In this document: positions 1 through 8,095 of the stretch, piece after piece
How positions within the stretch are numbered: the stretch's first letter is position 1
Layout: every line of letters begins with the position of its first letter
DNA from: WS-11 sp964405235
GTDB lineage: Bacteria > Eisenbacteria > RBG-16-71-46
Assembly: GCA_964405235.1 (NCBI GenBank)
Contig: CAYONG010000286.1
Location: 1-18,860, forward strand
Direction: 5' to 3'
DNA: 18,860 bases
Position numbers and translations under genes: made by a program
Notes under the pieces: generated by a model
Told to the model about the DNA's origin: nothing
What the model saw: only the letters and a program-made list of their open reading frames with translations
Database searches by the model: none

Positions 1-116
1 ATGATCAGCCCCCCGACCGCCTCGAACGCCAGGAGCACCCACAGCGTGAGGAGCAGCGGCGCGCGTAGTCGGCGGGCCCGCAGGTCTTCGGGGGAACGGG
101 CGACGGGCTCGTCCAA
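1..116 (-). CDS. N-terminal fragment of a membrane protein, truncated by the window edge
   Basis: Reading from a TTG codon at 116-114, the minus strand stays open to the left edge. It encodes a charged N-terminus (LDEPVARSPEDLRARR) and then a hydrophobic helix (PLLLTLWVLLAFEAVGGLI), the pattern of a protein with its first transmembrane segment near residues 19-38. No ATG is available in this frame, so TTG is the likely start. It begins 2 bases after the stop of the gene at 119-538, which suggests one transcript with it. There is no clear Shine-Dalgarno, so translation may be coupled. The function cannot be told from about 38 residues. Confidence 0.45.
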   Translation of the reverse strand, partial: MDEPVARSPEDLRARRLRAPLLLTLWVLLAFEAVGGLI

Positions 117-118
117 CG

Positions 119-538
119 CTAGACGAGGTAGCGCAGCGCGAACAGGACTTCGCCGGATCCCACGCTCACGGTCCACACGGCGAGAAACGCCCAGGTGAGC
201 GCGGGTCGGTCGCGGAAGTAGAAGCGGCCGGCCCGCTGGTCCTGCCACGCGAACACCGCGAGGATCACGAACACGAGGTAGGCCAGCAGCGAGAGCATGC
301 CGTGGGCGGCGAACAGGATCTTCATGGTCGGGGAGATGACATCGGTGCCCACGGCGGCGTGGGAGGCGCGACGGGCCATGTAGACGACGTTGACGAACGC
401 CTCGAACAGGGCGACGCCGATGAACAACGGCAGGGGGAACGGCCGCCGCGTCCAGTTGAGTCGCACCATGTAGAAGACCGCGGCGGTCACGAACAGCTCA
501 CTGATGGCGGAGAAGATGCTGAACGGTGGGATGGACAT
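119..538 (-). CDS. Small four-helix integral membrane protein, unknown function
   Basis: The 139-residue product is almost entirely hydrophobic, with four likely transmembrane helices: about residues 6-27, 36-57, 70-97 and 113-137. Short charged loops separate them (RLNWTRRP, WQDQRAGRFYFRDRP). The ATG at 538 is preceded by GAGG at a suitable distance. A His in helix 3 (FAAHGMLSLLAYLVF) recalls small DUF420- or cytochrome-associated membrane proteins, but I cannot assign a family. It lies 131 bases downstream of the histidine kinase on the same strand and 2 bases before another membrane gene, so the three may be co-transcribed. A role as a membrane partner of the kinase is only speculation. 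Confidence 0.7.
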   Translation of the reverse strand: MSIPPFSIFSAISELFVTAAVFYMVRLNWTRRPFPLPLFIGVALFEAFVNVVYMARRASHAAVGTDVISPTMKILFAAHGMLSLLAYLVFVILAVFAWQDQRAGRFYFRDRPALTWAFLAVWTVSVGSGEVLFALRYLV

Positions 539-669
539 GGATCCTCGCGTTCGGGGCTTGGCGCTGGGCGCCGGGATGGGGAAACGTCAGGGTCGAACGG
601 CGCGAACCCTAGCCCGGCAACGCCGTCCGGGGCAACCGGCGGAGACGAGGGTGTCGCCGCGGGCCGCCC

Positions 670-3054
670 TCAGCCCGCCCGCCCTGCCGTCCGATCCAGC
701 ACCTCGCGCAGCTTGCTCGCGAGATCGCGGATTCGATAGGGCTTGGCGAGGAACCCCGCCGCGCCCGCGGCCACCCACGAGGACTGGTTCTGCACGGTGG
801 CGTATCCGCTGGCGATCAGCACCGGCAGGTTGGGGCGGAAGCCGCGGATCGCGCGCAGCACCTTTTCCCCCGAGAGCCCAGGCATGGTGAGGTCGAGCAC
901 CACCAGGTCCATGTGCGGCTCGTCTTGTTTCAGGATCTCGAGCGCCTGCTCGCCGCTCTCCACCGCCACCACATCGAAGCCGCGCTGGCGCAGCCCGCTC
1001 TTCGCCAACGCCCGCAGGCCCGGCTCGTCGTCCACCACGAGGATGGTCTCGTGGCCGCGGGCGGAATCGGCATCGGGCGTGATCACCGGCGCGCTCGCGC
1101 GCCGCTCGGCAGGGAACACGACTTCGAACGTGGCGTGGTCGGCCGAGTTCTGCTGCACCAGGAAGCCGCCGTGGACACGGGCGATGTCCTCGGCGATGGT
1201 GAGCGCGAGCCCGGCGGTCGCCTCGGCGGGCTGCTGCGCAAGCCCGGCTCCGAGCGGCCGCGGGCCCGGCGCGTCGCCGAATCCGGCGTGGACCTCCAGC
1301 GCGACCACCCGGCGCACCTGCCCCTCGGCCTCCTGCAGCTCGGCCGGCACGCTCTGGTCGAACGTCCGAGTGGTCAGGCGCAGCGTCCCGCCCGCGTTCA
1401 AGCGACCCCGCACCTCCTGGACCAGGTTGACCACCAGTTGCTGCAGGAGCAGCGGGTCGCCGAGCAGCGTCGGCAGGGCGGGCTCGAGATTGATGACGAT
1501 CGAGACCGCGGGATCGATCGCGCTGCGCACCAGCTGGTAGGAGTCCTCGATCACGCGGTTCAAGCTCACCGGGCTGCGCTCGAAGCGGGCGCTGCGGCTG
1601 AACGTCAGCAGCGCTGCGGTCAGGTTGGAGGCGCGATCGGCGGCCTGCGCGATCTGCTCGAGGCCCGAGCGCCGCGGATCGTCGGCGGCGACCTGTTCGA
1701 GCAGCAGCGACGAGAATCCCAGGATGGTGCCGAGCAGGTTGTTGAAGTCGTGCGCCACGCCGCCCGCGAGCCGGCCCATGCTCTCCATCTTCTGCGACTG
1801 GGTGAGCTGGCGCTGCATCTGCCATGCGCTTGTGACGTCCTCGACCGTGACGATGCGGCCGACCACCTGTCCCAGCTCGTCGCGTAGTGGGCCCGCGTAG
1901 CGGTGGAGCACGCGCGCCGGCTCGGTCAGCTCGACCACCTCGTCCTTCACCTCGTCCGAGAGCAGGCGGTGGTCGAACTCGGTCTCGTTGCCGGCGCCGT
2001 AGACCAGCCGGCGCAACGCCTCGGGCGCCGCACCGAGTGGCGTGCCCGGCTTGAGCGGCGCGTCGAGCCGCATCATCTCGGAGAGCCGGCGGTTGCACAG
2101 CGCCACCTCGGGACCGCTTTCGCCGGGCCTCACGACCAGCACGCCCGAAGTGACCGCTTCCAGCGTGTGCTTCAGATTGGCCTGGGTCGAGCGCAGCGTC
2201 CGCTCGAGCGCGCGCTGCACGCCGAGATCCTCGATGAAGCCCTCACAGCGGTCCACCCAGCCGCGCTCGTCGGCCACCGGCACGACGCGATTCACCAGGT
2301 GGGGGAGGTCGCGGTGGTCGTGGTGGAGGCCCGTGAAGTGGATCTCGAACGGGCGCCCCGCAGCGATCCCGACACGGAACTCGCCACGCACCCGTTCCCG
2401 CTCGGCCGGGTGTACCAGCTCGTCCCACAGCTCCGGGCGCTGGCGGAAGTCGGCCGGCTGGTAGCCGAACACACGCTCGACCGCGGAGCTCACCTCGATC
2501 AGCCGCTCCTCGGGGAGCGCCATCGCCCAGCAGACGGCAGGCAGCGCGTCGAAGATCGCCCGGTGGAGCGCATCGGCGGCGTGAAGCGTTGCCCGCGCGC
2601 GCAACATGGCGGTGGTGTCGCGCAGGTGAATGAGCGTGCGACCGGTGGGGAGCGCCACGGCTTCGATCCGGGCCTGGATCGGCTGTCCCTCGCTGTCGGT
2701 GACCGCGACCTCATCCACCACCGGCGAGGGGTCGGTCTTGATGCGCTGCGGGATGCTGGCGGCGGTCATCAGCCGCGCCAACAGGTCCGCCTCGAGGGCC
2801 GCGGTCCCGCGCAGGCGTTCGGCGGGCGTGTGCAGGAACCGGGCGGCGGCGGGATTGGCGGCCAGAATCCACAGGGTCGCATCGAGGATCACCATCGGGT
2901 CCTCGGACGCCTCGAAGAACGAGGCGAAGCTCTCGTCGCCCGTCGCCGCGTGCGGGAGGCTCGAGCCCCGGGCCGGGGCCAGGTACTTGACCCCCCCGGT
3001 CCAGGCCAGCAGGACGGGGGGCAGTAGGGAAAAGCGCGGGAAGCCGTTGAACAT
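670..3054 (-). CDS. Hybrid PAS sensor histidine kinase with receiver domain and degenerate ATP-binding domain
   Basis: A 794-residue cytoplasmic-looking protein. A short hydrophobic stretch (residues 8-22) is too weak for a confident anchor. PAS-like domains lie near 45-150, 163-278 and 292-408. A dimerisation/phosphoacceptor domain follows, with a good H-box (GGVAHDFNNLLG, His435). The HATPase region (about 530-650) is abnormal. The N-box reads NLVQEVRGR, with Glu547 where the Mg-binding Asn is expected. The G1 DTGxGM motif is replaced by VHAGFGD, and G2 is GLAL. The C-terminal receiver (669-790) is complete: Asp675/Asp676, phosphoacceptor Asp721, Ser749 and Lys771. I chose ATG 3054 over an in-frame ATG at 3138 because GAGAAGG precedes it at good spacing and the extra 28 residues look non-coding. 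It is divergent from the sulfite oxidase-like gene. The family normally autophosphorylates on His and passes phosphate to the receiver; here kinase activity is doubtful. Confidence 0.9.
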   Translation of the reverse strand: MFNGFPRFSLLPPVLLAWTGGVKYLAPARGSSLPHAATGDESFASFFEASEDPMVILDATLWILAANPAAARFLHTPAERLRGTAALEADLLARLMTAASIPQRIKTDPSPVVDEVAVTDSEGQPIQARIEAVALPTGRTLIHLRDTTAMLRARATLHAADALHRAIFDALPAVCWAMALPEERLIEVSSAVERVFGYQPADFRQRPELWDELVHPAERERVRGEFRVGIAAGRPFEIHFTGLHHDHRDLPHLVNRVVPVADERGWVDRCEGFIEDLGVQRALERTLRSTQANLKHTLEAVTSGVLVVRPGESGPEVALCNRRLSEMMRLDAPLKPGTPLGAAPEALRRLVYGAGNETEFDHRLLSDEVKDEVVELTEPARVLHRYAGPLRDELGQVVGRIVTVEDVTSAWQMQRQLTQSQKMESMGRLAGGVAHDFNNLLGTILGFSSLLLEQVAADDPRRSGLEQIAQAADRASNLTAALLTFSRSARFERSPVSLNRVIEDSYQLVRSAIDPAVSIVINLEPALPTLLGDPLLLQQLVVNLVQEVRGRLNAGGTLRLTTRTFDQSVPAELQEAEGQVRRVVALEVHAGFGDAPGPRPLGAGLAQQPAEATAGLALTIAEDIARVHGGFLVQQNSADHATFEVVFPAERRASAPVITPDADSARGHETILVVDDEPGLRALAKSGLRQRGFDVVAVESGEQALEILKQDEPHMDLVVLDLTMPGLSGEKVLRAIRGFRPNLPVLIASGYATVQNQSSWVAAGAAGFLAKPYRIRDLASKLREVLDRTAGRAG

Positions 3055-3109
3055 GAGTGACCTTCTCGGTTTGAGCCGATGAAGCGGCCACCGATGGAAT
3101 CCGCGCATC

Positions 3110-3138
3110 ATGCTTCCACCGGTGGGCAGCCCGGTCAA
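3110..3138 (-). promoter_or_regulatory. Possible promoter of the hybrid kinase gene
   Basis: On the minus strand TTGACC (3138-3133) matches five of six bases of a sigma-70 -35 box. AAGCAT lies 17 bases further (3115-3110) as a poor -10. Transcription would start near 3103, leaving a leader of about 50 bases before ATG 3054. The -10 is weak, so this is only a candidate. Confidence 0.25.
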
Positions 3139-3199
3139 GCGGGCATTCCCGGTAGACTCCCGGCCTCCTTCCGGCTTTCCCGCGCCCGCCGAACGGCCC

Positions 3200-3205
3200 T
3201 ATGAT
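3200..3205 (+). promoter_or_regulatory. Candidate -10 box for the sulfite oxidase-like gene
   Basis: TATGAT stands out in very GC-rich surroundings, 62 bases before the ATG at 3267, in the divergent intergenic region. No convincing -35 lies at 16-19 bases upstream (TTTCCC is the best available), so it is a weak or activator-dependent candidate. Confidence 0.35.
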
Positions 3206-3266
3206 GCCCACTTGCGGCACCCAGCGACCCTGCCTGACCGGCCAACGAGCCGAGGAGCATTCCCCG

Positions 3267-3875
<609 letters not shown>

Positions 3876-3899
3876 CCCGCGCCGAACGGGAAGGCCCGG

Positions 3900-5012
3900 G
3901 TGAGCGATCGCATGCCGGCCGGGCCCGCCCTGGAGCAGCTCCGTGAAGTGATCGCCATCCTGCGCGAGCTCGGCAACGCGGGTCCGCGCGACAACAGCTT
4001 CAAGCAGTGGCGCCAGGTGACCCTGACACTGCTGCAGCGCATCTGGGCCGGCGACCAGGCACGCGCCGTGCGCTTTCGGCGCATCCCGTTCAGCGCGCCC
4101 TCGTCGCGCGCCGACGCCAAGACCATCCGCGAGTGCTACGTGCGTGGCGTCAACGAGGCGATCGGCTACCTGGAAGGCCTCGCGATCGAGCTGGAGTCCG
4201 GTTCAGGCAGGCCGGGCCTGAACCTGGTACGCCCTGCGGAGGCCACTGCGCCGGCGGCCGTCGCGCCGCCGGCGCAGCCGCCTCCGCCTGCCGCGCTGGA
4301 AAAGGCGCCCCCGGCGAAGCCGGAGTCCGGCAAGACCGTCCCGCGCTCGCGGCAGCGCCTCAAAGACATGCTTGGCTTCAGCGACGAGGGGGCGATGTCG
4401 TCCACGCCCACCCTGCATGCGGAGCCGATGCCACCTGCCGCTGCGCAAGCGCCCGCGCCCGGACCGGCGGCGCCACCCGCCGCCTTGCAACCGTCCATGC
4501 CCGTGGCACCGCCACCGACCGCGCCCGCCGCGCCGAGCCCCGCGCCGCCCACGTCGGTGAGCCCATCGCCCGCACAGGCCGGCCGCCAGGAGCGGCCCGC
4601 ACCACCGCTGCGGCTCGTGCCGACTCCTGAACCGACCGCATTCGACCCGGAGCTCGACGACGAGGAATTCGACATCGACTTCGACCTGGACGACGAGGCG
4701 GGGTCGGACGCCGAGCCCCCGCCCACCACGCTGCGCGAGATGCTCGATCGCGAGCCCACGCGCCGTGCCGCGGCGCCCACGCGGGCCGCGCGTGAGTTGC
4801 TCTCGATGGCCGCGATGGTCGATCAGCTCGGGGTCCCGCCGCAGCGGCGGGCCATCGTGCGCGCTGCGCTCATCGACCTGGGCCATCAGATGGACGCGCC
4901 CCCGGTCCAGTGGGCGGCCATCCGCCAGGCGCTCGCCTTCATGATGGACTACCCGCAGATCGCGCGCCAGGTCATCCCGATGCTGCTGCCCTACCTCGAC
5001 GAGGCGGCGTAG
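3900..5012 (+). CDS. Modular Pro/Ala-rich protein with helical N- and C-terminal domains, unknown function
   Basis: The 370-residue product has three parts. Residues 10-100 form a predicted helical domain with a WRQVTLTLLQRIW core, then RFRRIPF and a D..TIRECYVRGVNEAIGYLEGLAIELE tail. Residues 112-247 are a disordered Pro/Ala linker carrying RQRLKDMLGF (151-160), followed by an acidic patch FDPELDDEEFDIDFDLDDE (248-266). Residues 275-370 are helical, beginning TLREMLDREP and ending in a PQIARQVIPMLLPYLDEAA segment. The N-terminal pattern resembles a helical domain I recall next to TIR-like or nucleotide-binding effector domains in other bacteria; this is from memory and unproven. There is no signal peptide or membrane helix. 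GTG 3900 follows GGGAAGG at 4 bases; ATG 3912 is an alternative start. It probably shares a transcript with the sulfite oxidase-like gene. Confidence 0.75.
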   Translation: MSDRMPAGPALEQLREVIAILRELGNAGPRDNSFKQWRQVTLTLLQRIWAGDQARAVRFRRIPFSAPSSRADAKTIRECYVRGVNEAIGYLEGLAIELESGSGRPGLNLVRPAEATAPAAVAPPAQPPPPAALEKAPPAKPESGKTVPRSRQRLKDMLGFSDEGAMSSTPTLHAEPMPPAAAQAPAPGPAAPPAALQPSMPVAPPPTAPAAPSPAPPTSVSPSPAQAGRQERPAPPLRLVPTPEPTAFDPELDDEEFDIDFDLDDEAGSDAEPPPTTLREMLDREPTRRAAAPTRAARELLSMAAMVDQLGVPPQRRAIVRAALIDLGHQMDAPPVQWAAIRQALAFMMDYPQIARQVIPMLLPYLDEAA

Positions 5013-5021
5013 GCAGCGTCG

Positions 5022-5540
5022 CTACCGCCGAATCTCCTCCACGACCGGCGCCGACCACACCTTCCGACCCACGCGATCGCGCAGCACGATCCGCTGATCG
5101 CCCGCCTCGCTGGTCTCCTCGGTGGTGAGGATGATCCGCGGCTTGCCGTTCGCCCCGGTGAGCGAGAACTCCGGAGTGCCGTGCTCGTCCAGCCGGATCT
5201 CGGCCCGCTCCTGCTCGGCGGTGTCGTAGAGGCGCAGCGTGACCGCGCCGTCATCGCGCACGGCCAGCACCGCGGCGGGCCGGCCCCCGCGATTGTTGAG
5301 GCGCAGCACCGGGGTGTCGTCCTGGCGCACCCTGAGTTCGGCGCGCGTCTGCCAGTTCGAGTCGCGCAGCACGAAGCCCCGGGCTTCGACCATCGAGTCG
5401 AGGGGCGCAAACTGCCAGGCCAGGATCGCCACGCACAGCAGCGCCACCACCACCACCAGCGCGACCAGCCAGCGGGACCTCCGCTCCACGCGGTCCAGCC
5501 GCTTCAGTAACGCACGTCCCTCATCTGTCGCGAGATTCAT
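5022..5540 (-). CDS. Membrane-anchored beta-repeat protein, unknown function
   Basis: A 172-residue protein with a basic, probably coiled N-terminal segment (GRALLKRLDRVERRSR), one transmembrane helix (about 25-44) and an exported or extracytoplasmic domain. From residue 55 it repeats a 22-25-residue unit of the form (V/F)xLRD-x-xGxxRAxLxVxxDGxP. About four and a half copies are visible: 56-77, 78-99, 100-123, 124-148 and a partial 150-162. This suggests a small beta-solenoid or beta-propeller-like stack. The ATG at 5540 is preceded by GAGGAG at 7 bases. It lies 96 bases downstream of the diguanylate cyclase on the same strand and converges with the gene ending at 5012, only 9 bases apart. 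Function is not recognisable. Confidence 0.78.
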   Translation of the reverse strand: MNLATDEGRALLKRLDRVERRSRWLVALVVVVALLCVAILAWQFAPLDSMVEARGFVLRDSNWQTRAELRVRQDDTPVLRLNNRGGRPAAVLAVRDDGAVTLRLYDTAEQERAEIRLDEHGTPEFSLTGANGKPRIILTTEETSEAGDQRIVLRDRVGRKVWSAPVVEEIRR

Positions 5541-5636
5541 CGATCTGCTCCTCGGGGTCCGGTCGGTGGCGGGCGCCGAGCAGCGGCGGCGACGCCCGGG
5601 TCATTCGCGCCGCCCACCATAACCGAGCCGACGGCT

Positions 5637-7001
5637 TCAGTCCCCGCCCGTGGGCGGGGCCGGTGCGAAGAAGACGACCTGGTTCTTGCGGCCCGACTTG
5701 GCCTGGAGGAGCGCCTGGTTGGCCGAGCGCCACAGATCTTGCGGCGTCTCGGCGTGCTCGGGGGACAGCGCGACGCCGATGCTGAGTGTGACGGCCACCT
5801 GGTGGACGGTGCGGTCGAGCGCCTCCAGATTGACGCGCAGGCGTTCGACCGCGGTGCGCAAGCGCTCCGAAATGGCGCGCGCCGCATCCGCGTTCACCGG
5901 CGCCGCCAACAGCACCGCGAACTCCTCGCCGCCCCAACGCGCCACGGTGTCGAATGGGCGCACGCCGCCGCGCAGCGTCTGCGCCACCTGCGCCAGCACC
6001 TGGTTGCCCGCCTCGAAGCCGAATGTGGTGTTGAACGATTTGAAGTTGTCGATGTCGGCGATGCACAGTGCCACCGAGGCCTTATCGCGGCGCGCGCGCG
6101 CCAGCTCGTTCTGCGCCTGCAGATCGAAGTACGAGCGGTTGTAGACTCGCGTGAGCGGATCCACGAACACCAGCTTCTCGATGCGCTCGGCCCGCTCGAG
6201 CAGTCCGCCGCAGTAGTCCGCGAGCAGCGCGATGCGCGCCAGATCGTCGACGGTGTACGCGTTGGGCGTCGGGCTTGCGACCTCGAGCGTCCCGCGCGCC
6301 GGGCCGTCGGGCGGCCCGACCTCCACCGCCACCAGCGAGCGCACACCGCGCGCGCGTGCGGGCGCGGCGATGCGCGCGACGTTGCCGGTGTCCGGGCAGT
6401 AGTAGATCGAGCCGGGATGGACGAGCGCATGTCCTGCGAGGGCGGGATCGAGCGGGCCCGAAGCCGCATCCACGGACGCCGCGATGGCGGCCGTCGTCTC
6501 GTCACCCGCGGTCGCGGCACGGGCATGGTAGGCGAGCATCGCGTCCCCCAGCAGCTCGCGCCCCGCCTGTGCGAACTGGCTCATCACGCCGGTGCGGCCC
6601 TGGCCGGCGCTGCCGTCGGCGACCACGGTCGGGTCGTCGAGGCGCAGCATCTGGCGCAACTGGTCCAGCCTCGTCAGCACGCGCGCGGGCAGCGCCGAGC
6701 GTGGATAGGCGATCACTCCCGCCATGGTCGCGGGTCCGGGCATGTGGAGCGTGATCAGCTCGAGCGCGTCGCGTGGCTGGAATCGCAGCACGGTCCCGCC
6801 GCCGTTGGGAGGGGAGGGCACGCGGCGGAGCGCGCCGCCCTCCGCCAGCCGCTCGATGGTGGAGAGCGCGGCGCGCTCGATCTCGCGTGCGGCCCCGCTG
6901 CTCAAGGCCCGTTCGACGCGCGACCGATCCGCGGCAGGAAGCTCCTCCAGCGGCAGTACGCGCTCCAGGAGCTCACGGAATCCAATGTCACGCTGCTTCA
7001 T
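5637..7001 (-). CDS. GAF-GGDEF diguanylate cyclase
   Basis: A 454-residue soluble protein expected to make cyclic di-GMP from two GTP. The C-terminal GGDEF domain (about 275-450) has the entry sequence DPLTRVYNRSYFD, the Mg site IADIDNFKSFN and an active-site GGEEF (357-361). An RxxD inhibitory site (RPFD, 348-351) sits exactly five residues before it, so it should be an active, feedback-inhibited cyclase. Residues 140-270 look like a GAF sensor domain (GVRSLVAVEVG...GTLEVASP, then a helix leading into GGDEF). The N-terminal 90 residues are helical and unassigned. I prefer ATG 7001 (MKQRDIGFREL). An in-frame GTG at 7112 would add 37 low-complexity residues and has no Shine-Dalgarno. The site before 7001 is also weak, so the start is uncertain. 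The beta-repeat gene follows on the same strand. Confidence 0.88.
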   Translation of the reverse strand: MKQRDIGFRELLERVLPLEELPAADRSRVERALSSGAAREIERAALSTIERLAEGGALRRVPSPPNGGGTVLRFQPRDALELITLHMPGPATMAGVIAYPRSALPARVLTRLDQLRQMLRLDDPTVVADGSAGQGRTGVMSQFAQAGRELLGDAMLAYHARAATAGDETTAAIAASVDAASGPLDPALAGHALVHPGSIYYCPDTGNVARIAAPARARGVRSLVAVEVGPPDGPARGTLEVASPTPNAYTVDDLARIALLADYCGGLLERAERIEKLVFVDPLTRVYNRSYFDLQAQNELARARRDKASVALCIADIDNFKSFNTTFGFEAGNQVLAQVAQTLRGGVRPFDTVARWGGEEFAVLLAAPVNADAARAISERLRTAVERLRVNLEALDRTVHQVAVTLSIGVALSPEHAETPQDLWRSANQALLQAKSGRKNQVVFFAPAPPTGGD

Positions 7002-7198
7002 GGGCTTATCGACCTGCTTCCCTGCAGGGATGCCCTCGGTGCCGGCGGGGGGGCCGGACACCCGCGGCGCTGGCGCAGGGATGGGCGTGCTCGAGTAGGC
7101 TGATCCCCCCACGCGATCGCCATGATTCTAACACGGACACGCGGCCGACCGTGGCTTAAGACGTGCGGCTGCGCCCTTTTTCGGCGCCGGACGGGATC

Positions 7199-7215
7199 CG
7201 GGAGGTGTGCTCCCG
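7199..7215. repeat. Short inverted repeat downstream of the secreted-protein gene
   Basis: CGGGAG-GTGTG-CTCCCG is a perfect 6-bp stem with a 5-base loop, 14 bases beyond the stop at 7229. There is no T-run after it on the minus strand. It may stabilise or end the transcript, but it is not a classical intrinsic terminator. Confidence 0.35.
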
Positions 7216-7228
7216 CACCCCGGGGCGG

Positions 7229-7870
7229 CTAGCGGCGGACGATGCGGGCGACCGCCGCGCTCCCAGCGACCGCGAAGCGGAGCAGGTAGACCCCCGAGCG
7301 CAGCTCGTCGCCCCGCTCGTCCCGGCCATCCCATGAGAGGGTGGTGACCCCACGTGCGACCGCGCCCTGGTGAATCACCCTCACCCTGCGACCCGCGAGG
7401 TCGTAGACGGCAGCCTCCCCGGTCTCCTCGCGGCTACCGGGGGCGCCGGCGAGATGGATCTGGACGCTGGTCGGGCCGCGCCCCGGGTTGGGATAGACGA
7501 ACACCCCGACCGGGCGCGCCAGCGCGGGCGAGATGGTCGCCAGGTAGGGGCCGAAGCTGACCGGCGCCGCCCCCGCCTCGGCGGGCATCGTCACCTCGAA
7601 CCGGTAGAGGTAGCTCGCGCCCGGCACAGCCCCGCGGTCCTCGGCGTAGCACGAGCCGAGGCACAGGATGGTGTTGTCGGTGATGCGCACGGGCTCGCCG
7701 CCGGATGCGGGCTGGCGCCACACCGTGTACGTGCTCCCCGAGTAGTCGCCGGTGATCGAAACCTGTGGCACGCCGCCCGGGTAGCGGATGACAAACTGCG
7801 GCTCGGCGAGCGCGAGCGCGGCGCTCATCGTCAGGCCGGCAAGTGCGAGTGACAGTGAGGTTCGCGACAT
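7229..7870 (-). CDS. Secreted protein with C-terminal FlgD-like Ig sorting-type domain
   Basis: The 213-residue product starts with a signal peptide (MSRTSLSLALAGLTMSAALALA), with likely cleavage before EPQ near residue 22. A beta-rich middle (25-125) contains a CLGSC pair that could form a disulfide. The C-terminus (about 130-213) has the layout of FlgD-Ig/type 9-like C-terminal domains: VYPNPGRG, VYDLAGRRVRV, then LSWDGRDERGDELRSGVYLLRF and a basic end (ARIVRR). Such domains are common on exported proteins of Bacteroidota-like and candidate phyla, where they mediate secretion or surface attachment. The ATG at 7870 follows GAGAGGG at about 7 bases. Only the tail is recognised; the cargo function is unknown. 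Confidence 0.8.
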   Translation of the reverse strand: MSRTSLSLALAGLTMSAALALAEPQFVIRYPGGVPQVSITGDYSGSTYTVWRQPASGGEPVRITDNTILCLGSCYAEDRGAVPGASYLYRFEVTMPAEAGAAPVSFGPYLATISPALARPVGVFVYPNPGRGPTSVQIHLAGAPGSREETGEAAVYDLAGRRVRVIHQGAVARGVTTLSWDGRDERGDELRSGVYLLRFAVAGSAAVARIVRR

Positions 7871-7916
7871 GGGGAGACCCTCTCATGGTGCGCGTGGCGC
7901 AGTCCGAGTGACGAAC

Positions 7917-7945
7917 ATGGTACCCCGGAGTGTCGCAGCTGTGAC
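7917..7945 (-). promoter_or_regulatory. Weak promoter candidate for the secreted-protein gene
   Basis: On the minus strand GTCACA (7945-7940) and TACCAT (7922-7917) are separated by 17 bases. Each matches four of six consensus bases. A start near 7910 would give a leader of about 40 bases before ATG 7870. Confidence 0.28.
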
Positions 7946-8019
7946 CGGGAAATCCGATGCGGGCACACCGCCGGCTGCCCGCTCGGAAAGGAAAATCCCG
8001 GTGTCAGGGTCGAAACCAC

Positions 8020-8049
8020 TTGACACCCCACGGGGGCCGTCCCTACGCT
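8020..8049 (+). promoter_or_regulatory. Sigma-70-type promoter of the ptsN-like gene
   Basis: A perfect TTGACA -35 (8020-8025) is followed after 18 bases by TACGCT (8044-8049) as a partial -10. The predicted start near 8056 gives a leader of about 40 bases to ATG 8096 and rules out the earlier in-frame GTG at 8060 as a practical start. The spacer contains the inverted repeat CCCC-ACG-GGGG (8026-8035), which could be an operator or chance in GC-rich DNA. Confidence 0.5.
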
Positions 8050-8095
8050 ACAAGCCATTGTGCCGCCTCACATTGCTGACTTGGAGCGAGCCCCT

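Noticed and set aside
587..2098. A 503-codon minus-strand frame overlapping the kinase gene
   Set aside because: It is Arg/Ala/Pro/Gly-rich low-complexity sequence. The overlapping frame carries the H-box and receiver motifs and is the real gene.
7002..7112. N-terminal extension of the diguanylate cyclase from a GTG at 7112
   Set aside because: The added residues are Pro/Gly/Ser low complexity and no Shine-Dalgarno precedes the GTG. ATG 7001 begins a normal helix, though its own ribosome site is weak.
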